Shown here in pieces: positions 7,603 to 14,108 of a DNA stretch of 19,169 nt. This DNA is from Acetofilamentum sp. (GTDB lineage: Bacteria; Bacteroidota; Bacteroidia; Bacteroidales; DTU049), in contig DYON01000014.1 of the NCBI GenBank assembly GCA_020720525.1, positions 1-19,169 on the forward strand, written 5' to 3'. The position numbers and the translations under genes were made by a program. The notes under the pieces were generated by a model. The model was given only the letters and a program-made list of their open reading frames with translations. It had not been told where the DNA came from and made no database searches. The number at the start of each line of letters is the position of its first letter. Position 1 is the stretch's first letter.

Positions 7603-8652
7603 ATGAAACTTTCCGATTTTAAATTCGATCTTCCGCAGAACCTGATTGCACATTTTCCTTCAAAAAACAGAGATGAGAGCAGGCTTATGGTGATTAACAG
7701 AAAATCAGGCCTGATAGAACATAAATACTTCAGCGCTATTCTCGATTATTTCGACGAAGGCGATTTAATGATTCTCAACAACACAAAAGTATTTCCTGCT
7801 CGTCTTTACGGTCGAAAAGAGAAAACAGGTGCCATTATTGAAGTATTTCTTCTTAGGGAGCTTAATTCCGATTCTAAACTTTGGGATGTATTGGTTGACC
7901 CTGCTCGAAAAATACGAATTGGCAACAAGCTCTATTTTGGCGAAAGCGACCAATTGGTTGCCGAAGTAATCGACAACACAACATCGCGCGGTCGCACCCT
8001 GCGCTTTCTGACCGACATGGACCACGATAAATTCAAGTCCATGCTCAAAAGCATGGGCGAGCCGCCCCTCCCAAAGCTCATCAATAGACCTGTAATCGAC
8101 GAAGACAAAGATCGCTATCAAACCATATACGCTAAGCACGAAGGAGCAGTTGCAGCGCCAACAGCTGGCTTACACTTTTCGAGAGAATTGTTGAAAAGAC
8201 TTGAAATAAAAGGGGTTGAATTTGCAGAAATAACACTTCATGCTGGTTTAGGGAATTTTAGAGCCATTGAAGTAGAAGACCTCTCGAAACATAAAATGGA
8301 TTCTGAAGAATTTATTATTGAAGAATTCACAGCCAATAAGGTGAACATGGCGAAAGAACGCCGAAGCAAAATTTGTGCTGTTGGAACCACTTCGATGCGT
8401 GCAATAGAGTCGAGTGTAACCATTAATGGTCGCCTCAAGCCTTACAGCGGATGGACAAATAAATTTATTTTTCCACCCTACGACTTTACCGTGGCCGATG
8501 CAATGGTTTCGAATTTTCATCTGCCCATGTCGTCGCTGATGATGATGGTGGCAGCTTACACTGGCTACGACTTGCTAATGGAGGCTTACAAAGTTGCTAT
8601 AAAAGAAGAATACAAGTTTTTCACTTACGGCGATGCAATGCTGATTGTGTGA
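7603..8652 (+). CDS. queA: S-adenosylmethionine:tRNA ribosyltransferase-isomerase
   Basis: QueA transfers and rearranges the ribosyl group of S-adenosylmethionine onto preQ1 at the wobble position (G34) of tRNAs with GUN anticodons. The product is epoxyqueuosine, the penultimate queuosine intermediate. The 349-residue protein has the typical length and signatures throughout: LNNTKVFPARLYG (58-70), MGEPPLPKLI (151-160), RYQTIYAKHEGAVAAPTAGL (171-190), HAGLGNF (213-219) and VGTTSMRAIES. The ATG at 7603 gives the standard N-terminus (MKLSDFKFDLP). It is followed by ispD with a TGATG overlap of stop and start, so both are probably translated from one message. The assignment is secure. Confidence 0.97.
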   Translation: MKLSDFKFDLPQNLIAHFPSKNRDESRLMVINRKSGLIEHKYFSAILDYFDEGDLMILNNTKVFPARLYGRKEKTGAIIEVFLLRELNSDSKLWDVLVDPARKIRIGNKLYFGESDQLVAEVIDNTTSRGRTLRFLTDMDHDKFKSMLKSMGEPPLPKLINRPVIDEDKDRYQTIYAKHEGAVAAPTAGLHFSRELLKRLEIKGVEFAEITLHAGLGNFRAIEVEDLSKHKMDSEEFIIEEFTANKVNMAKERRSKICAVGTTSMRAIESSVTINGRLKPYSGWTNKFIFPPYDFTVADAMVSNFHLPMSSLMMMVAAYTGYDLLMEAYKVAIKEEYKFFTYGDAMLIV

Positions 8653-9329
8653 TGAACCGATTTTTGCATTTTATTGTTGTTGCTGGTGGCAGCGGAAAAC
8701 GAATGCAATCGTCCATCCCAAAGCAGTATATACTACTGGGCGGAACTCCTTTAATAGCCATTACAATCAACCGGCTTTTTTCGGTTTTTCCCGATGCAAA
8801 TTGCACGGTAGTAATAGCTGAAAAAGACTTAAACCTGTGGCGAATGGCTGCAGATCACATTGTTGCTCGTAAAAGCATCAATATTGCCTTTGGTGGTCCC
8901 GAGCGATTCCATTCGGTAAAAAGTGCTCTCGTTTTTGTTGGCGAAAACGAAATTGTTGCTATTCACGATGCTGTGAGACCACTTGTAAGCAACGAAGTGC
9001 TTCAAGATGGATTTCGAGTTGCGAGCAATTCGGGAACAGCTATTCCAGTGGTAGAACTCAACGAATCGTTGCGCGAAATCGATGGCGCACTTTCGAAATT
9101 TGTCGATCGATCGCGCTTTAGGCTTTGCCAAACCCCACAGTTTTTCAAAAGCGAAATACTAATTGACGCATATAGGCAATCGTATAAACAATCTTTTACC
9201 GACGATGCAGCGGTGGTGGAATCGTCTGGAAATGTGATTCGTTTGATTGAAGGTAACTGCGAAAACATTAAAATCACAACTCAAAGCGATCTGATTTTTG
9301 CCGAATCGCTTATTAAAACTATTCAATAG
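8652..9329 (+). CDS. ispD: 2-C-methyl-D-erythritol 4-phosphate cytidylyltransferase
   Basis: IspD joins CTP and methylerythritol 4-phosphate to give CDP-methylerythritol in the non-mevalonate isoprenoid pathway. From the ATG at 8652 the product has 225 residues, the usual length. The nucleotide-binding N-terminus reads VVAGGSGKRM (9-18) with R17 and PKQY including K24, the expected CTP-contacting residues. IHDAVRPLVS and the C-terminal NIKITTQSDLIFAESLI match the family. A GTG at 8649 is also in frame directly before the ATG. I chose the ATG because it forms the common TGATG coupling with the queA stop. The 3' end overlaps the convergent glycosyltransferase gene by 11 bases. Its presence implies that the organism uses the MEP pathway. 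Confidence 0.96.
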   Translation: MNRFLHFIVVAGGSGKRMQSSIPKQYILLGGTPLIAITINRLFSVFPDANCTVVIAEKDLNLWRMAADHIVARKSINIAFGGPERFHSVKSALVFVGENEIVAIHDAVRPLVSNEVLQDGFRVASNSGTAIPVVELNESLREIDGALSKFVDRSRFRLCQTPQFFKSEILIDAYRQSYKQSFTDDAAVVESSGNVIRLIEGNCENIKITTQSDLIFAESLIKTIQ

Positions 9330-10422
9330 TTCTGCTTTTCCACGTTTTTCTTTTCGAAAATAATGAAAAAACAGCTACTCCAACCATGAAAAAGAAATAG
9401 AAAATTGGCAGCAATATTACTCCTGCCCAGTTGAATTTTTGTTTCCATTTCGATGTAAAAACAGACAAAAGCAATATTTCGCTCAGAATTTTTGCACTTA
9501 GCGATAGCCAAGCTATCCACAATTCGATATTTTCGCAAAACAAGCATGCAAATGCTATCCAAAACGAAATATTGGCTATCAAAAGAAATGCACCAATTCC
9601 AAATGGCAAAAACGACTTATATCCTTTCGATTTTGATGCCCAGCGAAGACGTTGCGCAAACCAAATCTTCACGCTCGATGTGGGAGCGGTGCTTATAACC
9701 GCTTGAGCATTGTTGCAAAATTGAACCGATTGCTTTCCATATCGAAATTGAGAAAACTCCATAAAGAAAACATCATCGCCACTTCCATACTTCGAGCCAT
9801 GTCCCGATTCCACAAACAACTGATAATCGTGGCGATAAAAACACATATTTGCTCCCGAAACTTGAATTGCTTTAATAAATTTTGCCACCAAAGCACCTCC
9901 AGCAACTAAAAACAACAATTCGGCAAACTGAATTTGATTGAACAAGCCCATTCGGCGATGCAAAACAACAGGTCCAGTTATTAATCGATTTTTTTCGTTT
10001 AGGGCACCAATCATTGTTTCCGCCCAATGTTTTCCGACTATACAATCGGCATCGGTAGCAATAACTATTTCGGATTCAACTTGTTTCAACGCAGCGCAAA
10101 TAGCCATTCTCTTACCTGCTTTATTATCGGCAAGTGAAATATATTTAACCAAATTGTTTTTTGCGGCAATTTCTCGCACAATATTAGCTGTTGAATCGAT
10201 TGAATGATCGTCGGCAACAACAATTGCATCGGGCTGGAAAGTTTGCGCCATTATTGACTGCAAGCATTCATGAATACTATTTTCTTCATTTCTAGCAGCA
10301 ATCACAACTGAATAGCGATGATTTCTACTCAATCTGTGATTTTTTTTCAAAGAAGCGATTATCGACACAATTAATAGAATTGCATATATAAATACAATAA
10401 TTGAAACAATAGTCAGCATCAT
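9319..10422 (-). CDS. Family 2 glycosyltransferase, membrane-bound
   Basis: The 367-residue protein opens with a membrane helix (about 3-24) followed by a GT-A fold domain. Visible motifs are SVVIAARNEE (38-47), VADDHS with D71-D72, the metal-binding ATDADC (D124-D126), GDD at 215-217 as the likely acceptor/base region, and QRLRW (257-261), the QxxRW motif of processive-type GT2 enzymes. Two to three further membrane helices end the protein (about 273-355). It should transfer a sugar from a nucleotide donor at the inner face of the inner membrane to a lipid or growing glycan; donor and acceptor are not deducible. Its ATGATG start overlaps the upstream UPF0104-type gene's TGA by four bases, so the two are likely co-translated and functionally linked. 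Confidence 0.9.
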   Translation of the reverse strand: MMLTIVSIIVFIYAILLIVSIIASLKKNHRLSRNHRYSVVIAARNEENSIHECLQSIMAQTFQPDAIVVADDHSIDSTANIVREIAAKNNLVKYISLADNKAGKRMAICAALKQVESEIVIATDADCIVGKHWAETMIGALNEKNRLITGPVVLHRRMGLFNQIQFAELLFLVAGGALVAKFIKAIQVSGANMCFYRHDYQLFVESGHGSKYGSGDDVFFMEFSQFRYGKQSVQFCNNAQAVISTAPTSSVKIWFAQRLRWASKSKGYKSFLPFGIGAFLLIANISFWIAFACLFCENIELWIAWLSLSAKILSEILLLSVFTSKWKQKFNWAGVILLPIFYFFFMVGVAVFSLFSKRKTWKSRTIE

Positions 10423-11408
10423 TTTTTTTCCTTCCTAAGCACCGACATGCGAGTGAGAAAATACACTCCAGGAATAGATGGCAAAATAATATTTATCAAC
10501 CACACAACCGAAGCTACCAGCAGCAATCGCATCTCGAGTGCATATGGCAATCCAACATTCCCAAGCTCGAAATAGGCAATAAATAAAAGAATCATCACCG
10601 AACTACGAGTTGGCAACTCTGTAATAAAAAATGTTGGAACTGCCGCCATGATAAAATACATAAGCGAGATTAGGAATATCAAATCGATAATTGGCAAATC
10701 GACACCCACCATATAAAGCATCAAAACATTTTGAATAGTAAAAACAAAATACCGCAGCAAGCTCATAAGTAAAATCTTGATTTTCAACTTAAAGGATATT
10801 CCAGACAGGGTATTCAAAACCTTGAAAATGCGTTTACTTTTGCGGAAAATGAGCGAAATAGATTGAAAATTGAAATAAACAAACAACAATCCTAAGCAAC
10901 CAGCAATAGCAATAACAAGAAAAGTCCATTGAAGACCGATTTGCAAATAGTGTGATGCCAAAGGCGCAAAATACCAAAGGGCAAAAAGCCCAACAATGAT
11001 AGTTATAAAAAGCTGAGCAAGCGAAGTGAAAATAGATAGAATTATTCCTTGCCAGAAAAAACGCAAAGGAAACATAAGTGCTTTTCCGGCAAATTCGCCA
11101 ACACGATTGGGGAGTAAAAATCCGGCAGCAATACCACCCAATACTGCGGTAAACGCACTTTTATATGTTACTGGGCTAATTGTGTCGGCTACCATTTTCC
11201 ACTTCAGCGATTCAAGAGCCCAATTGAGTGGCATTAGCAAAAGAACCACAACTGCAACCCAAATTTTCAAATTGCTGGAAAAAAGCATCGAAAAAATAGT
11301 ATTTGCATCGAGAACCTGCAATCGATTGCTCACGTGGTAATAAATTATCCAAAGCATAGCCATAGCAACGAGCAGACTTAACACAATATGAATGATTTTT
11401 CGTTTCAA
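10419..11408 (-). CDS. UPF0104 / LPG-synthase-type integral membrane protein
   Basis: This 329-residue protein is almost entirely hydrophobic, with about eight membrane segments. It carries UPF0104 hallmarks: NWALESLKWK near 62-71 and LLPNRVGEFAGKA near 98-110 (the PxRxGE-type motif). The family includes the membrane domain of lysylphosphatidylglycerol synthase, but no catalytic aminoacyl-transferase domain is present here, so lipid lysylation is not supported. Many stand-alone members sit beside GT2 enzymes, as here, and are thought to act in lipid-linked sugar or lipid translocation; that role is inference. The start is a TTG at 11408; an in-frame stop five codons upstream rules out extension and the next Met is at residue 16, inside the first helix. 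A TATTTTTG box lies 23 bases upstream. Confidence 0.85.
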   Translation of the reverse strand: MKRKIIHIVLSLLVAMAMLWIIYYHVSNRLQVLDANTIFSMLFSSNLKIWVAVVVLLLMPLNWALESLKWKMVADTISPVTYKSAFTAVLGGIAAGFLLPNRVGEFAGKALMFPLRFFWQGIILSIFTSLAQLFITIIVGLFALWYFAPLASHYLQIGLQWTFLVIAIAGCLGLLFVYFNFQSISLIFRKSKRIFKVLNTLSGISFKLKIKILLMSLLRYFVFTIQNVLMLYMVGVDLPIIDLIFLISLMYFIMAAVPTFFITELPTRSSVMILLFIAYFELGNVGLPYALEMRLLLVASVVWLINIILPSIPGVYFLTRMSVLRKEKK

Positions 11409-11431
11409 GTAGAGTTTGGGTTATTGAAAAA

Positions 11432-11439
11432 CAAAAATA
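11432..11439 (-). promoter_or_regulatory. Putative -7 box for the UPF0104-GT2 operon
   Basis: Minus-strand TATTTTTG fits TAnnTTTG and lies 23 bases upstream of the TTG start at 11408. A TTTG on the minus strand at 11466-11463 would be the -33 element with a 23-base spacer, longer than usual. The call is tentative. Confidence 0.4.
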
Positions 11440-11482
11440 GTGAATGCAACTGTAGCAATCGCCAAAGGAACGAATTTATTCT

Positions 11483-11490
11483 TACTTTTG
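11483..11490 (+). promoter_or_regulatory. Putative -7 box directly before ruvC
   Basis: TACTTTTG matches TAnnTTTG and ends three bases before the ruvC ATG at 11494. If it is used, transcription would begin at or next to the start codon and the mRNA would be leaderless. No TTTG is seen at the -33 distance, so a chance match is possible. Confidence 0.35.
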
Positions 11491-11493
11491 CTT

Positions 11494-12060
11494 ATGACAA
11501 ATGGCAAACTCATTCTTGGCATCGACCCTGGAACCAACATCATGGGCTATTGTCTATTGCAATTCAGCAACAACAAATACAGTATTGTTGATATTGGGAG
11601 TCTTAAGCTCAGTAAATTAAATTCTCATATAGAAAAATTAAACGGGATTGTTAATTTCATCGATAAATTTTTGCATGAGCATAAGCCCGATATACTGGCT
11701 ATTGAAGAACCATTTTTTGGAAAGAATGTTCAATCGATGTTGAAATTGGGTCGAGCACAAGGTACCGTAATGGCAATTGCCTTGCTCAACAATATTCCGA
11801 TAGTTGAGATTTCGCCCCGTAGGGTAAAACAATCGGTAACAGGAAGTGGCTCGGCTTCGAAAGAACAAGTAGCTGCTATGGTGGGAGTTATTACAGGCTA
11901 CAACACTAGTAAACTCGATGCCGATTCGACCGATGCAGCAGCAATTGCTATTAGCTACACACTTCAAAAAATTTCGGACACAACAAGCATAAAAAAAAGC
12001 AACCCTAAAAACTCGTGGGATGCTTTCGTTCGCAACAATCCAGACAAACTGGTTAAATAA
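11494..12060 (+). CDS. ruvC: Crossover junction endodeoxyribonuclease RuvC
   Basis: RuvC resolves Holliday junctions by symmetric cleavage, working with RuvAB in recombination and repair. From the ATG at 11494 the product has 188 residues, normal for the family. The four acidic catalytic residues are all visible: D11 in GIDPGT, E71 in AIEEPFF, and D144 and D147 in DADSTDAAA. The conserved KLGRAQG and SPRRVKQSVTG are present as well. A longer frame opens at 11440, but it adds 18 residues of non-conserved sequence and would begin upstream of the promoter-like box, so I reject that start. The 3' end overlaps the convergent HIT-family gene by 8 bases. No ruvA or ruvB lies in this window. Confidence 0.96.
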   Translation: MTNGKLILGIDPGTNIMGYCLLQFSNNKYSIVDIGSLKLSKLNSHIEKLNGIVNFIDKFLHEHKPDILAIEEPFFGKNVQSMLKLGRAQGTVMAIALLNNIPIVEISPRRVKQSVTGSGSASKEQVAAMVGVITGYNTSKLDADSTDAAAIAISYTLQKISDTTSIKKSNPKNSWDAFVRNNPDKLVK

Positions 12061-12448
12061 AATTTGCTGTAATATTCTTGGTAATTGCACCAAGTTCTTC
12101 TCTTGTGAGCGACAATTTTGGTTTGCTAAATTCAATATCGTGAATCCCATTGATTGGAACAAGATGAATGTGAGCATGAGGCACTTCGAGACCAATAATA
12201 GCAACACCTGTTCGCTTAGCAAAATGGCAAGCATCGATTGCTTTTGCCACACGACTCGCAAACTGCATGAGTTCGTTGAGCAAAACAGGCTCCAAATCGA
12301 ATATATAATCAACTTCCTTCTTTGGAACAACAAGAGTATGCCCTTTGGATAAAGGATTGATGTCTAAAAAAGCAATGCAAAATTCAGATTCAGCAACAAT
12401 TAATGCAGGAATTTCTCTGTTAATTATTTTAGTAAATACGCTTGACAT
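12053..12448 (-). CDS. HIT-family nucleotide hydrolase/transferase
   Basis: The 131-residue product is a histidine-triad protein. The triad is HAHIHLV with H91, H93 and H95 in the pattern HxHxHxx, and the N-terminal part shows FTKIINREIPA and NPLSKGHTLVVPK, typical of the Hint branch. Hint-type enzymes hydrolyse nucleoside phosphoramidates such as AMP-lysine; the physiological substrate is usually unclear. No zinc-binding cysteine motif is evident. It begins 3 bases after the greA stop, so it is almost certainly co-transcribed with greA. The stop overlaps the end of ruvC. Family assignment is firm; substrate is not. Confidence 0.93.
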   Translation of the reverse strand: MSSVFTKIINREIPALIVAESEFCIAFLDINPLSKGHTLVVPKKEVDYIFDLEPVLLNELMQFASRVAKAIDACHFAKRTGVAIIGLEVPHAHIHLVPINGIHDIEFSKPKLSLTREELGAITKNITANFI

Positions 12449-12451
12449 GAC

Positions 12452-12922
12452 CTATTTAATTTCAATAAGTTTAAATTTAATGAGGCCAGCTGGAGCTGTA
12501 ATTTCAACATTTTCACCTTCCTTTTTACCAAGCAATCCTTGTGCGATAGGACTATTGATAGACAACTTCCCAGCTTTGAGGTCGGCTTCTTGGTCGGGAA
12601 CAAGTGTATAGGTCATTTTTTGCTTTGTTTTCGTGTTTTCGATTGTAACAACAGAAAGAATTCTAGCACATGAATTATCGAGTTTTGATTCATCAATAAT
12701 GCGGCTGCTACTAATGATTTCTTGCATTTGCGATATTTTCAGTTCCAACAAACCTTGAGCATCTTTAGCCGCATCGTATTCTGCATTTTCCGATAAATCG
12801 CCTTTTTCGCGAGCTTCGGCAATTTGCTGCGATATACTTGGGCGCTCAACTGTAATCAGATGTTCAAATTCTGCTTTGAGCTTTTCGAGACCTTCCTTGG
12901 TCAAATATGTAATCTTTGCCAT
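12452..12922 (-). CDS. greA: Transcription elongation factor GreA
   Basis: GreA enters the secondary channel of RNA polymerase and stimulates cleavage of backtracked transcripts. The 156-residue product has the standard two-domain layout: an N-terminal coiled-coil hairpin (about 8-76) with the acidic tip EKGDLSENAEYDAAKDAQ, containing D42 and E45 (equivalent to the catalytic pair D41/E44 of the E. coli protein), and a C-terminal FKBP-like domain (SPIAQGLLGKKEGENVEITAP). The start ATG at 12922 fits the family N-terminus (MAKITYLTKEGLEKL). I see no convincing TAnnTTTG box in the 100 bases upstream; these hold the terminator hairpins of the preceding operon, so the greA promoter is not identified. 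Confidence 0.97.
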   Translation of the reverse strand: MAKITYLTKEGLEKLKAEFEHLITVERPSISQQIAEAREKGDLSENAEYDAAKDAQGLLELKISQMQEIISSSRIIDESKLDNSCARILSVVTIENTKTKQKMTYTLVPDQEADLKAGKLSINSPIAQGLLGKKEGENVEITAPAGLIKFKLIEIK

Positions 12923-12939
12923 TGATTTTCACTTTACAT

Positions 12940-12984
12940 TTTACATAAAACAAACAAGAAGACCTTTTGGAAGGCCCTCTTGTT
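12940..12984 (-). terminator. Rho-independent terminator, distal hairpin
   Basis: The arms are 12971-12984 and 12953-12966 with a 4-base loop. As minus-strand RNA the stem is 14 bp without interruption because two positions form G-U pairs; as plus-strand RNA the same two positions would be A-C mismatches. This asymmetry and the T-rich sequence after the stem on the minus strand (TTGTTTTATG) indicate termination of the leftward transcript coming from the PorV-like gene, upstream of greA. Confidence 0.8.
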
Positions 12985-12989
12985 CGACA

Positions 12990-13019
12990 AAGGCACGAAA
13001 TTTTTAAAATTCGCGCCTT
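12990..13019 (-). terminator. Hairpin directly after the PorV-like gene
   Basis: Minus-strand AAGGCGCGAA (13019-13010) pairs with TTCGTGCCTT (12999-12990) over a 10-base A/T loop, with one G-U pair that again is only tolerated on the minus strand. It lies five bases past the stop codon at 13025. Only a weak T-run follows, so it probably works together with the stronger hairpin 6 bases further on, or protects the 3' end. Confidence 0.6.
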
Positions 13020-13024
13020 AAAAA

Positions 13025-14083
13025 TTATAGACTAATGCGTGCTCCAATGCTATGTGTTCCTTCGTAAGGATTTGATGTACGATAAGAATAATCTAAAGAA
13101 AATGATGAACCTTTTTCTTTATTCAAAGGAACTTGCACCGTAATACCAGCAGTGGGACCAGTATAAACAGATGTACGGTTGTCGGCATTGAACATTCCAT
13201 TTTCGTACGACAAACCACCGCGGAGCATCAGATAATCGTTGAAATTGTACTGAAGACCACCAGCAAAAACATCCTTGCCAAATGAATTAGAAGTAAAACT
13301 TCCAGCAAGTGTAATGGTGTGATTATCGTTAATTAGAAAATCGTAAGCTGCACCAATGTTCAACAAAGCAGGCAACTGAAAGTACACCGAGCGTTGTTCA
13401 ACAGTCATAAGAATGTCAGAATTATTGGGGTTTCCTCTGAAAGAGAGACCATCGCCCGAGAATTTCATTGTTGGACCAATATTGCGCAAAGCAATTCCAA
13501 AGTGAATATTCTCGTTGTCGCCAGTTAAATATTGAATACCAGCGTCAAGAGCAACACCCTGTGCACGATTGTCGGCAATCGACTCAGAAATAATCTTGAC
13601 AGCAATACCTCCATAGATACTATTCGAAAATGCTTTGGCATACGAAAGTCCAATATTCATAAAAGAGGGACTAAAAGTTCCAATTCCACCTTCAGGAAGA
13701 TCGGTAGTTGTAATTAAGATGTCTCCAAAGCTCATTGTCATTACACCCAAACTTAAAACACCAGTTTCTCCAACTTTTTGTGAAAATCCAAAAGCGTTTA
13801 CAGAGATTCCGGAACCTTTAAGCCATTCGGTACGTGCAAAAACTACTTCGGTGCTTTTAGTAAAGGCGGTACCAGCAACATTGAGGTACATTCCTTCCAA
13901 ACCTTTAACACAAGAGGTGTTCGACATACCCCAGCCCGAACTACGAGCAAAAGGCATTATAAGCAGTTCGCCAGCACCAGATTCTCCAGCGCGGTCTTCG
14001 TTCCCTGCCATTACCCGATTCACAGGTAATGCTAACGTTACCATGAGAATCGATACCAACAGGTTTTTCATATTATTTTTCAT
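13025..14083 (-). CDS. PorV/PorQ-family outer-membrane beta-barrel protein
   Basis: The 352-residue protein has a signal peptide (cleavage near AG at 26-27) and then the FadL-like barrel of the PorV/PorQ family. The N-terminal SGAGELLIMPFARSSGWGMSNT and GLEGMYLNVAGTAF, given here in parts, mirror the family pattern of LLIPxGAR...GxxAxYWNPAGLA. Alternating short strands continue to the terminal barrel strand GTHSIGARISL. In the T9SS, PorV carries cargo from the translocon to the attachment complex, and many Bacteroidota encode extra paralogues. Here it is the last gene after a large exported protein, 25 bases downstream of it, so a dedicated role with that protein is inferred. Met5 is an alternative start with an equally good signal peptide. 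Whether it is true PorV or a paralogue is open. Confidence 0.85.
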   Translation of the reverse strand: MKNNMKNLLVSILMVTLALPVNRVMAGNEDRAGESGAGELLIMPFARSSGWGMSNTSCVKGLEGMYLNVAGTAFTKSTEVVFARTEWLKGSGISVNAFGFSQKVGETGVLSLGVMTMSFGDILITTTDLPEGGIGTFSPSFMNIGLSYAKAFSNSIYGGIAVKIISESIADNRAQGVALDAGIQYLTGDNENIHFGIALRNIGPTMKFSGDGLSFRGNPNNSDILMTVEQRSVYFQLPALLNIGAAYDFLINDNHTITLAGSFTSNSFGKDVFAGGLQYNFNDYLMLRGGLSYENGMFNADNRTSVYTGPTAGITVQVPLNKEKGSSFSLDYSYRTSNPYEGTHSIGARISL

Positions 14084-14108
14084 TGTTGTTGTTCTTTAGG
14101 TTTTATGA

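Noticed and set aside
7468..7653. 61-residue minus-strand reading frame over the queA promoter
   Set aside because: It runs through the queA promoter and start, is Lys/Tyr/Gln-rich from A/T-rich DNA, has no recognisable motif and lies antisense to a well-supported gene start.
8649..8651. GTG as the start of ispD
   Set aside because: The next codon is ATG, which gives the common TGATG stop-start overlap with queA and the standard N-terminus. The difference is a single residue.
10419..11408. Lysylphosphatidylglycerol synthase (antimicrobial peptide resistance)
   Set aside because: Only the membrane domain family is present. The catalytic transferase domain is missing, so lipid lysylation is not supported.
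11440..11493. Upstream start for ruvC (18 extra residues)
   Set aside because: The extension is not family-like, RuvC proteins begin just before the GIDPGT motif, and the promoter-like box lies inside the extension.
11638..12333. 231-residue minus-strand frame across ruvC and the HIT gene
   Set aside because: It is antisense to ruvC and in a shifted frame over the HIT gene; both real genes have complete active-site motifs.
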